Assembly: GCF_014138265.1 (NCBI RefSeq)
Contig: NZ_JACGXL010000007.1
Coordinates: 62,001 to 126,000 of the forward strand
Direction of reading: 5' to 3'
DNA: 64,000 nt
From: Dokdonella fugitiva
GTDB lineage: Bacteria; Pseudomonadota; Gammaproteobacteria; Xanthomonadales; Rhodanobacteraceae
The translations under genes were made by a program, and so were the position numbers. The notes below the pieces were generated by a model that saw nothing but the letters and a program-made list of their open reading frames with translations, had not been told where the DNA came from and made no database searches. Below are positions 9,301-17,948 of the stretch, piece after piece. Position 1 is the stretch's first letter. Each line of letters begins with the position of its first letter.

Positions 9301-12300
9301 CAGCCGTATGTGTACCAGGGGCCGTACCAGTTCGTGCCGCGCATCGGCGGCAGCGATGCGCTGTGCGGCTTCGTTTCCTATGCGACGCAGTCCTTGCGCA
9401 CCGCCGATTTCAACGGGGACGGCAAGGCCGACCTGGTGATGCGTACCGGCCGGATATGCACCGCGGGGACCAGAGGTGACGGCACGGACGATACCCAGCT
9501 CGTCGATTCGGCGACGTTCGACGCCGCCGTCGAGGACCAGCCGAAGTATCTGGAAGTGTTCAAGGCCGGCAAGGTCGAGGGCTCGTACTTCGTGTTCAAT
9601 CCGCTGGCCAGCCTCTCGTGGACGATCTGCGAGGGGCAGTGCACGCAGACCACCGGTCCGCTGAAATACGTCATGGAGGATGCGAGCTTCCAGGTCGCCG
9701 ACATCAACGGCGACGGGCTCGCCGACGTGCTGTTCCCCGGAGCCCCGGTGAGCAACAACGCCACCGTCTGGTTGTACGAGATCAACCAGAACGGCACCCG
9801 TGGCCCCTCCACGTGCGCCGTCCTCGCGTCGCCCGGCCCCGGTTGCGCGCAGACCGGCGGTGCCCAGCAAACGCAGCTGGGCGACTACGACGGCGACGGC
9901 AAGGCCGATTTCTGGACGGTCGAAGCGATGTCCGGCTCCAACAAGTCGGTCGTTCACCTGTGGTCCGGCAACGCATTCTCGTCGACGCAAACGGTCACGG
10001 CCATGCAGGTCGGCGATCTGTCGACGAGCTGGTTGGGCTATCTCGTCGACATGGACGGCGACGGAACGCCGGACTCGCTGCAGATCAATCCGATCGATTC
10101 GCATGGTGCATGGCAGGTGACGCGCACGTCCGCGCACCACAAGGTGCGCAATGTCATCAGTTCGATCACGTCGGGTCTCGGTGCGCTGACGGCAATGGAC
10201 TACGCGCCGATGACCTATCGCTCGGTCTACTCGCGCGAAACCAGCGCGCCGTCCCTGACGACGGCGGCCGGTTGGCACACTCCGGTGCAGGACGTGACGA
10301 CGCCGCGCTTCGTCGTCCAATACCTGGACAGCAGCGTCCCGGTGGAAGGGCAGGTCAACGCACTGAGCACGATCCGCTACCGCTACTCGGGCTACAAGAT
10401 GCAGGGGGGTGGGCGTGGATCGCTCGGCTTCCGCGAGATCATGTCGATCGACGCGCAGACCGGCCTGCAGACGATCACCACGTACAACCAGGTCTTCCCG
10501 TTGCTCGGCACGCCGACGCAAACGCGGGTCTACACCGCCGGTGAAACCGTCGACACGCTGTGCGCGTCTCCCGGAAGTCCGGACGACGCGGCCTGCATGT
10601 TCCGCCTGCCCCTCGGCAACGTGACCGGCAGCCAGTTGATGATCAACGAAGTCCAGGACAACTGGGCGTGGCACGTGTACGGCGCTGCTTCCGACAACAC
10701 GCCGCTGGGCGGAGCCGCGCCGGTGTTCGTCTACAAGCAGCGATCGCTGACGCGCAAGTACGATCTGGACGGCGGCCTGCTGTCTTCGAACCGCGTGTAC
10801 TCGACGTATGAGCCGAGCCGTGCGGAATTGCTCGCGGTCGACACCCTCGACTACTCGTCGGCGAACCAGTCGTCGACGAACGTCATGCGCGAAGTGACGA
10901 CGACCAATACGTACGAACAGGACGTGGATGTGGCGCCGTCCGCCGCGAACGCCTACGTCGCCACCTGGCACGTCGGACGGCTGACGAGCACGACCACGAC
11001 GTCCTCCGCCTCCGGCCTGGAAGGCGTCGTGGCAGCGACCTATCCGACGCGCAAGTCCTCGTTCGAATACGACCCGACGACGGGACAGCTCCTCAAGGAG
11101 CGCGTGGAGGCCGGCGGCCCCGCCGACCAGGCCCTGTCGACGCACCACCTGTACGACACCTACGGCAACGAAACGAAGACGGTGACGTGCGCCGACAGCG
11201 TCGCGGGATGCAGCAGCGCGCTCACGGCGGCATCGATGACGTTCCAGCCGACCGACCCGAACTGGGTGCAACGGTACAAGCGAACGAACTATCCCTCCGG
11301 CATTTACGCGAATGCGGTGTTCGAACCGTTCAGCAGTGGATCCGCCGCAACGGAATACCAGACGCTGAAGATCGACGGCCGCGATGCATTCGGCAACGTC
11401 ACTGACAGCACGGACGCCAACGGGCTGCGCACGGTCAGTGCCTATGGGCCGATGGGGCGCTCGTACTTCACGGCCACCAACAGTGGCGGTGCTTCGACGA
11501 CGACGTATCGCTGGTGCATCGGGTATGGTACGGTCGCGGTGACGTGCCCGGCTGGCGCCGCATACCGCGTCGACTTCAACGCGTCCGTCGGTGCGACGAC
11601 CGCGCGCGCGCCGCAATCGTGGACGTACTTCGACGTGCTCGCGCGACCGATGCTCCGGGTGACCCAAGGTTTCGCGGCGACCGAGTACATCGCCGTGAAG
11701 ACGACCTACGACAACCTCGGTCGCGTCTATCGCGTCACCGAACCGTATTTCACCTACGCGCCGGCGTCGGCGCAGATCGGCAATGCGGTCAGCGGGACCT
11801 TCTACGCCACCGCATCACTGTACGACGTGCTGGGCCGTCCCAAGACAGTCACGCATCCGAACGGCAAATCGACGACGTACAGCTACGCGCACGACGGCGC
11901 CGGTCTGCCGACGACGAAAGTCACGCTGCCGATCAACAACGCGAGCTCCGGCGTCGCTGAAACCCGGACGCAGACCGCCAACCACGTGGGCCAGGTCGTC
12001 ACGGTCACCGACGCGCTCGGCTCGACGCTGTCCAACACCTACGACGCGAACGGCAATCTCGCGCAGACGACGCGTACGGGATGGGACGGCAAGTCCGCCA
12101 CCACGACGATCGGCTACGACGCCGTCGGGCGAAGGAAGAGCCTGGCCGATCCCGACAGCGGCAGCTGGAACTACGCCTACAACGCGCTCGGCGAACTGGT
12201 GAAGAGATGGAGCTCGACGAGCTGCGAGAAGACGCAGTACGACGGACGCGGCCGAGCGTATGCACGCTCCAGCTACGCGAACGGGACGTGCACGTCGACG

Positions 12301-14811
12301 GCGGAGACGACCGCGACGTGGTCGTACGACACGGCGACCAGCGGTCGCGGCGTCGTCTCGGTCGCGAGCGGTACCGATGGCGGGATCCCCTATGCGCGGC
12401 AGCACTACTACGACGGGTTCGGCCGCCTGCGGGAACTGGACACGACGATCAGCAGCGGCACGACGGCGTCGTACTTCGAGAAGAGTACCTACGACGAATT
12501 CGGCCGCCCGTTCCAGACGCTGTTCTGGGGAAGCGGCATTCCGGAGACCGGTGAGCTGTACCAGTACAACGCGCAGGGTTATCGCGAATACGTCCGCGAT
12601 GCCGAGTACCAGTTGACCGGCCAGGCCTATCAGCAAGTGCTGGCGATGGATGCGCGCGGCAACATCAAGTCCGAGCAGCGCGCCGGCAACACTGCGCTCA
12701 CGACCACGCGCACCTACCGTCCCGACACCGGCTGGCTCAGCGACATCGCCACGTCCGGCGGGGTCGTGCAGCAGCTCCACTACGACTACGACGCGCTCGG
12801 CAACATGGTCGGCCGCAACGACACCAGCGGGGGACTGCCCGGCGGCGCCGCGCATACGTTCGAGACGTTCGCGTACGACGCGTTGCAGCGCCAGACGACC
12901 GCGAAGTTCATGCAGCCCAACGGGGCGGTTGCGACGCTTTCGTCGAGCGAATACGACAGCTTCGGCAACATCAAGACGACCAACGGCAATGCGAGCACGT
13001 ACGCCTACGGCGGACGTGGTGCCAGCTGCACTGCCTCGGGCGAAGTCGCCGCAGGCCCGGACGCCGTCGTCACGCTCGGAACCAACACCTATTGCTACGA
13101 TGCGCGCGGCAATCAGACGCGCACGTTCGATACCGCGAACAGCGTACGCCTCGTCAAGCGCAAGCAGACCTACACCTCGTACGACGCGTTGCGCACGAGC
13201 GATCTCGCCAACATCTACACATCGCACACCACGAGCTGGGCGTACGGACCGGAACGCCAGCGACTCGTGCGTTCGGACTACACCAATCCGAACGGCACGG
13301 GCACGCCCACGGTCACGCACTTCGTCGGCAGCGCGGAGATCACCACCGCCCCGGGCAGCACGCAACGCGTAGTCAAGCGCTATGTCCCCGGCATGGTGCT
13401 GTCGCAGGTGGTCGCGAACAACTCGACGGTCAACCAGCAGCACGAGTTCCTGTTCACCGACAACCTCGGGTCGACGCATCGGATCACCGACGACAACGGC
13501 AACGTGCTCGGACCGAACGGCACGCAGGCGTTCACGCCCTTCGGCAGCCGCGCCGATCCCAACTACGGCACGACGATGGATCAGGCCCCCTGGTTCGGAT
13601 TCGACGCGTCGCTGACCCACCACGGCTTCACAGGCCACGAGATGATGGACGAGACCGATCTCATCCACATGAACGGCCGTGTCTACGATCCGCGCCTCGC
13701 GCGTTTCATCCAGGCCGACCCGTTCGTCCAGGACGCCGGCAACCTGCAGAGCTACAACCGCTACAGCTACGTCCTCAACAACCCGCTCACGACGACCGAC
13801 CCGACCGGTTACTGGGGCCACCGCCAGCAGGGCTACGTGCGCACGGTGGCGGCGATCGCGGTCACGCTGTACACGGGCTACTACTACGGTTACGGCGCGG
13901 GCGCCGCCGCGGCGCCGGCCGAGGCCGCGACCGGAACGATCATGTCCGGCTTCATCTCCGGATTCATCACGTCCGGAAACCTGCAGGGTTCCGTGCTCGG
14001 TGCCTTCGATGCGGCCCTGAACTTCGGCATCGGCTCGACGTTCTCCGAAGGAAGCTGGGGCAACATCGGCGCGCATGCGCTCGAAGGCGGCGTGCTCGAG
14101 CACCTGCGCGGCGGCCGCTTCGGCCACGGCTTCGTGACCGCCGGCCTGACCGCGACGATCACGCCGATCGAAACCGGCCATCCCTACGCGGACGGAATCG
14201 AGATGGCGATGATCGGCGGCACGATCTCCGCGGTCACCGGCGGGAAGTTTGCAAACGGCGCGCTGACGGCGGCGTTCGAATATGCCTACAACCACGAGCT
14301 GCACAAGCAGGAGGACAATGGCTTGTGCGATTCTGAATGCCTGGATGAGCTCGAAGCGAAGCAAAACAAGAGAGTCGAGCAGTTCAAGCAGGATGCTCAA
14401 ACTGTCGCGAAGGTCGGTAGGACCATTGGCGATGGGATGGATATTGCTGTAACTACCGTAGCGGTTCCCGAGAGTGCCCTCGCGCGCCTATTCAGTGCGA
14501 CGAAACGTCTACTGGGTATAACGGAGGCAGGGGGCAAGGCATCGAAGTACCTCGATACTACTTTGCGTGGAAGTCGATACGCCAATCGGACCACCGATGT
14601 CTCGATCGTGGATTTTGAGAAGAATCTCGTCGAGAGCGGTTGGGCCCGTTCCGTGTCACAAGATGGCAAGGTCATACTTCTTGAGAAGGATGGGGCGAGA
14701 TATACACTTCGCGAGAACGCAAAATCCACGGGCGGCCCCACCGCGGAGTACTTCGCGCCCGGAGCTGATAAGCCGTTGAAGATCAGGCTGGGGCAGGACG
14801 AGAAGCCATGA
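6340..14811 (+). CDS. Giant secreted SpvB/FG-GAP/RHS (YD-repeat) polymorphic toxin-like protein
   Basis: About 2,823 residues. ATGs at 6340 (GGAG 9 bases upstream) and 6373 are both plausible; a signal peptide ending AARA lies before DIVAAPD. Domains in order: two copies of a module with GEGW/GLWG and DGxGxPVWL motifs (about 6540-7080); a SpvB-like domain (about 7790-8240, IPLLTPRGAGGLTPDLALVY); at least seven FG-GAP/VCBS calcium-type repeats (DFDGDGRTD, DYDGDGKAD and others, 8740-10090); a TcdB-middle-like region; YD repeats to about 13300; and the RHS core (DPRLARFIQADPF...NRYSYVLNNPLT...DPTGYWG, 13430-13830). A variable tip of about 330 residues follows. Its last part (STGGPTAEYF...LKIRLG) recurs, from memory, at RHS C-termini and is the putative toxin. 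The tip is visibly more A/T-rich than the core. The gene overlaps a candidate immunity gene. Confidence 0.9.
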   Translation: MRRIDRERVVFMNGAGKGIVASLLLLVAAFVPPAARADIVAAPDTSICPSTGTPPVIPGTTPGAPGTWANPDRAGEGWNFYYFDNATKVIATLYTYDGSGTPVWLTTPVVAITRNANNEQTFSAELQKKTYSYPAQAQSSQDVGSVAVTFVRDSTTQAAIRWKWDVVGTQNINECLYDFFRDAPPASQPPESSTDVGESYTGLWGVAVSRQAWGMSYTFGIDSQPVYAEVADVHFFDGLGQPVWLSGQNQSAVAPQTSATNIPLFYVRAKRSVYPIGGTCNGNDYCLSMLALSPTQGPAQGAMTRTFDGPASGSVAFAVNIAAASTGTGRALVFPPPGSGIMFPQALAKVDQANEVFVSTPLCQAPVGENMCGFEVSWNGIEGSNRLWRYDINAAQYSSSSIGSGAVGTISEALPVGSFVNYELRSSAGAVLGRSSSVRVVAAPQEPGAAVPSDPQLAATPARDIESDRVGSTAGQISVDQSGNAQYRIPLLTPRGAGGLTPDLALVYNSGSGDGLLGYGWQVQGFSAITLCRRAPEHGDGPDSTGELTTNPASSAYCLDGQRMMLVSSGNGALGAVYRLENDNATKIVVERADTTDGQGSSTYIVPTIFTVYSKDGTIRRYGLGARLRQPTGTGGVTLVWYQYELRDANNNVVNYNYSTPSPAVVGNAALVPQSIVYAGGEITFSTTPRPTAQQVAAYQGGIAVTSQAVWLTGITVKASGVTLRTYKPAYDETRELVNPSLRAMTSLQECGGSGTNEVCYPATRFDWAPIDAWLATTPSTQTRAGADSFFHAVADAVKFGDFDGDGRTDTLFLHCDDSSCDYRDFFVGYSAPSTASGIGLNFSSVCGGTPPYDPNGTCPQFSKFLSTSKGWQTIDYNADGRSDLLMLEPVSGRGDVPPYRGVVWQSGAGNVIGAAAANPFTQKILNIARNPQTGVTGPMQFNGKVELLNADFDGDGMPDLLTVGSGGGAANAGAQVWLLKATGTPGQPYVYQGPYQFVPRIGGSDALCGFVSYATQSLRTADFNGDGKADLVMRTGRICTAGTRGDGTDDTQLVDSATFDAAVEDQPKYLEVFKAGKVEGSYFVFNPLASLSWTICEGQCTQTTGPLKYVMEDASFQVADINGDGLADVLFPGAPVSNNATVWLYEINQNGTRGPSTCAVLASPGPGCAQTGGAQQTQLGDYDGDGKADFWTVEAMSGSNKSVVHLWSGNAFSSTQTVTAMQVGDLSTSWLGYLVDMDGDGTPDSLQINPIDSHGAWQVTRTSAHHKVRNVISSITSGLGALTAMDYAPMTYRSVYSRETSAPSLTTAAGWHTPVQDVTTPRFVVQYLDSSVPVEGQVNALSTIRYRYSGYKMQGGGRGSLGFREIMSIDAQTGLQTITTYNQVFPLLGTPTQTRVYTAGETVDTLCASPGSPDDAACMFRLPLGNVTGSQLMINEVQDNWAWHVYGAASDNTPLGGAAPVFVYKQRSLTRKYDLDGGLLSSNRVYSTYEPSRAELLAVDTLDYSSANQSSTNVMREVTTTNTYEQDVDVAPSAANAYVATWHVGRLTSTTTTSSASGLEGVVAATYPTRKSSFEYDPTTGQLLKERVEAGGPADQALSTHHLYDTYGNETKTVTCADSVAGCSSALTAASMTFQPTDPNWVQRYKRTNYPSGIYANAVFEPFSSGSAATEYQTLKIDGRDAFGNVTDSTDANGLRTVSAYGPMGRSYFTATNSGGASTTTYRWCIGYGTVAVTCPAGAAYRVDFNASVGATTARAPQSWTYFDVLARPMLRVTQGFAATEYIAVKTTYDNLGRVYRVTEPYFTYAPASAQIGNAVSGTFYATASLYDVLGRPKTVTHPNGKSTTYSYAHDGAGLPTTKVTLPINNASSGVAETRTQTANHVGQVVTVTDALGSTLSNTYDANGNLAQTTRTGWDGKSATTTIGYDAVGRRKSLADPDSGSWNYAYNALGELVKRWSSTSCEKTQYDGRGRAYARSSYANGTCTSTAETTATWSYDTATSGRGVVSVASGTDGGIPYARQHYYDGFGRLRELDTTISSGTTASYFEKSTYDEFGRPFQTLFWGSGIPETGELYQYNAQGYREYVRDAEYQLTGQAYQQVLAMDARGNIKSEQRAGNTALTTTRTYRPDTGWLSDIATSGGVVQQLHYDYDALGNMVGRNDTSGGLPGGAAHTFETFAYDALQRQTTAKFMQPNGAVATLSSSEYDSFGNIKTTNGNASTYAYGGRGASCTASGEVAAGPDAVVTLGTNTYCYDARGNQTRTFDTANSVRLVKRKQTYTSYDALRTSDLANIYTSHTTSWAYGPERQRLVRSDYTNPNGTGTPTVTHFVGSAEITTAPGSTQRVVKRYVPGMVLSQVVANNSTVNQQHEFLFTDNLGSTHRITDDNGNVLGPNGTQAFTPFGSRADPNYGTTMDQAPWFGFDASLTHHGFTGHEMMDETDLIHMNGRVYDPRLARFIQADPFVQDAGNLQSYNRYSYVLNNPLTTTDPTGYWGHRQQGYVRTVAAIAVTLYTGYYYGYGAGAAAAPAEAATGTIMSGFISGFITSGNLQGSVLGAFDAALNFGIGSTFSEGSWGNIGAHALEGGVLEHLRGGRFGHGFVTAGLTATITPIETGHPYADGIEMAMIGGTISAVTGGKFANGALTAAFEYAYNHELHKQEDNGLCDSECLDELEAKQNKRVEQFKQDAQTVAKVGRTIGDGMDIAVTTVAVPESALARLFSATKRLLGITEAGGKASKYLDTTLRGSRYANRTTDVSIVDFEKNLVESGWARSVSQDGKVILLEKDGARYTLRENAKSTGGPTAEYFAPGADKPLKIRLGQDEKP
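7341..7350 (+). repeat. C10 homopolymer inside the RHS-type gene
   Basis: Ten consecutive C bases encode part of VFPPPGSG in the N-terminal third of the giant RHS-type protein. Gain or loss of one base would shift the frame before the SpvB, FG-GAP and RHS domains, so this is a candidate slipped-strand (phase-variation) site. The current length keeps the frame open. Confidence 0.85.
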
Positions 14812-15383
14812 ATGAGACGCCCGACCATATTCTTGCGGATGGTGAATTCGTCAAGCTCAAGGCGTTGTTGAGTTCGGTGGTCGATCCGAATTGCGAGCTC
14901 CCCGATTCTCCATTTCACAGCCGTCTCGAACATCGCAAGTTCGAGGAATTTGATTGGGCTATGAGCGCAGACGCATGGGCATCTTTGTGTTCGCTTGCTG
15001 CTCGATCAGGTGATTCTTGGATTCTCGTGGCAGTTCTGGACCCAGATCCCGTTACCTACTACAAAGCAGAGTTCGGCTACTACAATTGGAGCATGGTGCC
15101 CACGTCTGTAACGGGCGAGCAATACCGGCGGGTCCTCGACACGCATCCGCGGGAGAGGCCGGCCGATTCCATGTTCGTGAATTCCTCAGTCGTCGTGTGG
15201 ACTTCGCCTGCCGCGAAATGGGCAATATGGGGGGAACGCCGAACTGGACTTTGCGTATTGGCTGCAGAAGAGCCGGACTATGGCGTGGACTGGAAGGGTC
15301 TGGAATGGGCGATGGAAATCGCCAATCTTGAGCAAGGCGCTGCATTCGCCGAACGGTTCGCGAAGCAATTCGCCGACGCATGA
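14808..15383 (+). CDS. Putative immunity protein paired with the RHS toxin tip
   Basis: A 191-residue, acidic, soluble-looking protein without a signal peptide. Its ATG overlaps the RHS stop (ATGA at 14808-14811), the tight coupling typical of polymorphic toxin/immunity pairs. It is rich in Trp (FDWAMSADAWASL, WSMVPTS, WTSPAAKWAIWGERR, GVDWKGLEW). Like the adjacent toxin tip it is more A/T-rich than core genes, which fits their moving as a cassette. I do not recognise a named immunity family. Function is inferred from position, size and composition only. A bidirectional terminator follows at once. Confidence 0.65.
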   Translation: MNETPDHILADGEFVKLKALLSSVVDPNCELPDSPFHSRLEHRKFEEFDWAMSADAWASLCSLAARSGDSWILVAVLDPDPVTYYKAEFGYYNWSMVPTSVTGEQYRRVLDTHPRERPADSMFVNSSVVVWTSPAAKWAIWGERRTGLCVLAAEEPDYGVDWKGLEWAMEIANLEQGAAFAERFAKQFADA

Positions 15384-15396
15384 AGCGCGCTTCGAC

Positions 15397-15430
15397 AAAA
15401 AAGGGCCGGCATTGTGCCGGCCCTTTTTTT
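15397..15430. terminator. Bidirectional intrinsic terminator between the immunity gene and rho
   Basis: A 9-bp perfect stem (GGGCCGGCA / TGCCGGCCC, 15403-15411 and 15415-15423) with a TTG loop. It is flanked by A6 on the left and T7 on the right, so it can end transcription from both the RHS/immunity unit and rho. Confidence 0.93.
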
Positions 15431-15452
15431 GCGAATTGGCCGCTGACCGCCG

Positions 15453-17099
15453 TCAGCCGCGCTTCATCGCGCCGAAGAACTCGTCGTTGGTCTTCGTGTT
15501 CTTCATCTTGTCGAGCATGAACTCCATCGCGGCGAGCTCGTCCATCGGATGCAGCAGCTTGCGCAGGATCCAGATCTTCTGCAGCTGGTCCGGGTCGATC
15601 AGCAGTTCCTCGCGGCGCGTGCCGGAGCGGTTGATGTCGATCGACGGGTAGACGCGCTTCTCGGAGATGCGGCGGTTCAGGTGCACTTCCATGTTGCCGG
15701 TGCCCTTGAACTCTTCGTAGATCACCTCGTCCATCTTCGAGCCGGTGTCGATCAGCGCGGTCGCGATGATCGTCAGCGAGCCGCCTTCCTCGACGTTGCG
15801 CGCGGCGCCGAAGAAGCGCTTCGGGCGCTGCAGCGCGTTGGCGTCGACGCCGCCGGTGAGGACCTTGCCCGACGACGGCACGACCGTGTTGTAGGCGCGC
15901 GCGAGGCGGGTGATCGAGTCGAGCAGGATGACCACGTCCTTCTTGTGCTCGACCAGGCGCTTGGCGCGCTCGATCACCATCTCGGCGACCTGCACGTGGC
16001 GCACGGCCGGTTCGTCGAACGTCGATGCGACGATCTCGGCGCGCACGCCGCGCTGCATCTCGGTGACTTCCTCCGGACGCTCGTCGATGAGCAGGATGAT
16101 CAGGTGCGCTTCCGGATGGTTGTGCACGATCGCCTGCGCGACGTTCTGCAGCATCATCGTCTTGCCGGCCTTCGGCTGCGAGACGATCAGGCCGCGCTGG
16201 CCCTTGCCGATCGGCGCGACGAGGTCGAGGATGCGGCCGGTGATGTCCTCCGACGAGCCGTTGCCGCGCTCGAGGTGGAACGCCTTGCGCGGGAACAGCG
16301 GCGTGAGGTTCTCGAACAGGACCTTGTTCTTCGACGCTTCCGGCGGCTCGCCGTTGATGTGGTCGACCTTCAGCAGCGCGAAGTAGCGCTCGCCTTCCTT
16401 CGGCGGGCGGATGCGGCCGGTGATGTAGTCGCCGGTGCGCAGGTTGAAGCGGCGGATCTGGCTCGGGCTGACGTAGATGTCGTCGGGGCCGGCGAGGTAG
16501 CTCGCGTCGAAGCCGCGCAGGAAGCCGAAGCCGTCCTGCAGGATCTCCAGCACGCCTTCGCCGTAGATGCCGCCGCCGGCGCGCGCATGCGCCTTGAGCA
16601 CGAGGAAGATGATGTCCTGCTTGCGTGCGCGCGCGACACCTTCCTGGATGCCGAGGGTCTCGGCGAGCAGGAGCAGCTCGGCCGCGTTCTTGCGCTTGAG
16701 TTCATTGAGGTCGATCAGCGGGCCGTTGCCGCCGCCGTTCTTCGACTCGTCGAATTCCTCGTCGTCGTACATGCCGCTGCGGTTGGCCTGCGGATTGTTG
16801 CCGCCGCCACCGCCGCCGCCGTGGCGGTTGCGCCGGTCACGCCGGCCGCGGCGACCGCCTTGGCCGCCCTGGTTCTGGCCGCCGGGGTTCTGTCCGCCAC
16901 CGGCGTTCGGGTTGCCATCGCCGCCGTCGCCGCCGGCCTGGTCGTTGTTCGGGTTGCGCGCCTCGGCGTTCGCCGGCGCTGCGTCCTGCTGCGGTTGCTG
17001 CTGCTGTTGGCCGCGCGGGCCACGTTGCCGGGGCTCGGGACGGCCTTCGGCGGCGGCGCCTGGGCCGCTATCGTTCGTTTCGTTTTCGGACACGGGCAA
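15453..17099 (-). CDS. rho: Transcription termination factor Rho with extended low-complexity N-terminus
   Basis: A 548-residue protein; the C-terminal 415 or so residues match Rho throughout. The RNA-binding fold has the [14 protein letters not shown] and [16 protein letters not shown] segments, the Walker A is QPKAGKT near residue 310, and the conserved [13 protein letters not shown] and [13 protein letters not shown] motifs follow, ending in [14 protein letters not shown]. Rho is a hexameric RNA helicase that ends transcription. E. coli Rho starts at the equivalent of [15 protein letters not shown]; here about 130 residues precede it, rich in Gln, Gly, Asn and Arg ([29 protein letters not shown]). 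Gene order trxA then rho on the same strand is the classical one. The 216-base gap upstream could hold an autoregulatory leader. Confidence 0.98.
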   Translation of the reverse strand: MPVSENETNDSGPGAAAEGRPEPRQRGPRGQQQQQPQQDAAPANAEARNPNNDQAGGDGGDGNPNAGGGQNPGGQNQGGQGGRRGRRDRRNRHGGGGGGGNNPQANRSGMYDDEEFDESKNGGGNGPLIDLNELKRKNAAELLLLAETLGIQEGVARARKQDIIFLVLKAHARAGGGIYGEGVLEILQDGFGFLRGFDASYLAGPDDIYVSPSQIRRFNLRTGDYITGRIRPPKEGERYFALLKVDHINGEPPEASKNKVLFENLTPLFPRKAFHLERGNGSSEDITGRILDLVAPIGKGQRGLIVSQPKAGKTMMLQNVAQAIVHNHPEAHLIILLIDERPEEVTEMQRGVRAEIVASTFDEPAVRHVQVAEMVIERAKRLVEHKKDVVILLDSITRLARAYNTVVPSSGKVLTGGVDANALQRPKRFFGAARNVEEGGSLTIIATALIDTGSKMDEVIYEEFKGTGNMEVHLNRRISEKRVYPSIDINRSGTRREELLIDPDQLQKIWILRKLLHPMDELAAMEFMLDKMKNTKTNDEFFGAMKRG

Positions 17100-17250
17100 T
17101 CCTCGCTGGGCGCCGTAGTGAATCTGGGAGGGATGGGAGATCGAAGGAGAAGCGGGCGGAGCAGCGTGGGCTCCGGGCGCTGGGTTTACGTTAGCACCGC
17201 CGTTTGCGGGCGTCCAGCGGTGAAGCGGGTGATCATCGGCGATCCGGGAT

Positions 17251-17305
17251 TTCGGGATTCGCGAAAACGCGTGCGCGCAAGTGCGCTGCGTTCACGAATC
17301 CCGAA
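17251..17305. repeat. Inverted repeat (REP- or terminator-like) between trxA and rho
   Basis: Two 15-base arms, TTCGGGATTCGCGAA (17251-17265) and TTCACGAATCCCGAA (17291-17305), pair with one mismatch around a 25-base loop. It lies 11 bases after the trxA stop. It may be a REP-type element or act as an attenuator before rho. Confidence 0.6.
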
Positions 17306-17315
17306 CCCCGCCGGT

Positions 17316-17645
17316 TCAGGCGATCGCCTTGTCGATGATCTGCGCGAGCTGGGTCTTGCTCACCGCGCCGATCTGCGTGGCCTGCACCTTGCCGTCGCGG
17401 AAGATCATCAGGGTCGGGATGCCGCGCACGTTGTAGTTGCGCGGGGTCTTCTGGTTGTGGTCGATGTTGATCTTGGCGACCTTGAGCTTGCCCTGGTAAC
17501 TCTGGGCGAGGTCGTCGAGGATCGGCGCGATCATCTTGCACGGGCCGCACCATTCGGCCCAGAAATCGACGAGCACGGGCTCGCTGGACTTGAGGACCTG
17601 GTCCTCGAACTGGTCATCGCTCACGTGCGCAATGTGTTCGCTCAC
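17316..17645 (-). CDS. trxA: Thioredoxin 1
   Basis: A 109-residue protein of standard thioredoxin length with the active site [15 protein letters not shown] and the cis-proline motif RGIPTLMIF. It reduces protein disulfides in the cytoplasm with electrons from thioredoxin reductase. The start is a GTG at 17645 ([13 protein letters not shown]), chosen because a GGAG lies just upstream and the family begins here. It is divergent from rhlB and upstream of rho on the same strand, the usual gammaproteobacterial order. Confidence 0.97.
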   Translation of the reverse strand: MSEHIAHVSDDQFEDQVLKSSEPVLVDFWAEWCGPCKMIAPILDDLAQSYQGKLKVAKINIDHNQKTPRNYNVRGIPTLMIFRDGKVQATQIGAVSKTQLAQIIDKAIA

Positions 17646-17948
17646 GGGACTACTCCAAAAAACAAGGGATTGGACGCGACCGCGCGCTTGGGGCGGCGTT
17701 CCGCTACACTTATGCGGTTGCGTCGGTGCAGACGGGACTTGCGAAGGGGGTGCGGAAGCACGACCCATTTGAGCCCAAACGGTCGACTGGCGCAAGTTGG
17801 GGACGCCGTCGCGCCTTTGCAAGAGCGGGCCAGCGCCGCCATCCGGCCGCCCGTGCGCCGCGTCCAGCCGGCGCTCCAGCAGGATCCATCGCGCCCCAGG
17901 GTGCGGGAATCGCAGGGGGCGCCTCATCGCCATCCTAGTGGTTCACTC
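17646..17948. other. Divergent intergenic region between trxA and rhlB
   Basis: About 303 bases without a gene, which must hold both promoters and the 5' leaders. The A/T-richest part (around 17650-17670 and TACACTTATG near 17703-17712) lies nearer trxA, leaving a leader of more than 200 bases for rhlB if its promoter is there. I see no clear consensus promoter, hairpin or riboswitch. Confidence 0.5.

Noticed and set aside
7999-11667. Very long open frame on the minus strand inside the RHS-type gene
   Set aside because: High GC leaves opposing frames open for kilobases. The peptide is Arg/Val/Ala-rich with no domain, while the plus strand has clear FG-GAP and RHS motifs.
15549-17948. Long plus-strand open frame running through rho and trxA into rhlB
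   Set aside because: It is antisense to two certain genes; only its last part (from 17949) is rhlB. No start or motif supports an N-terminal extension.
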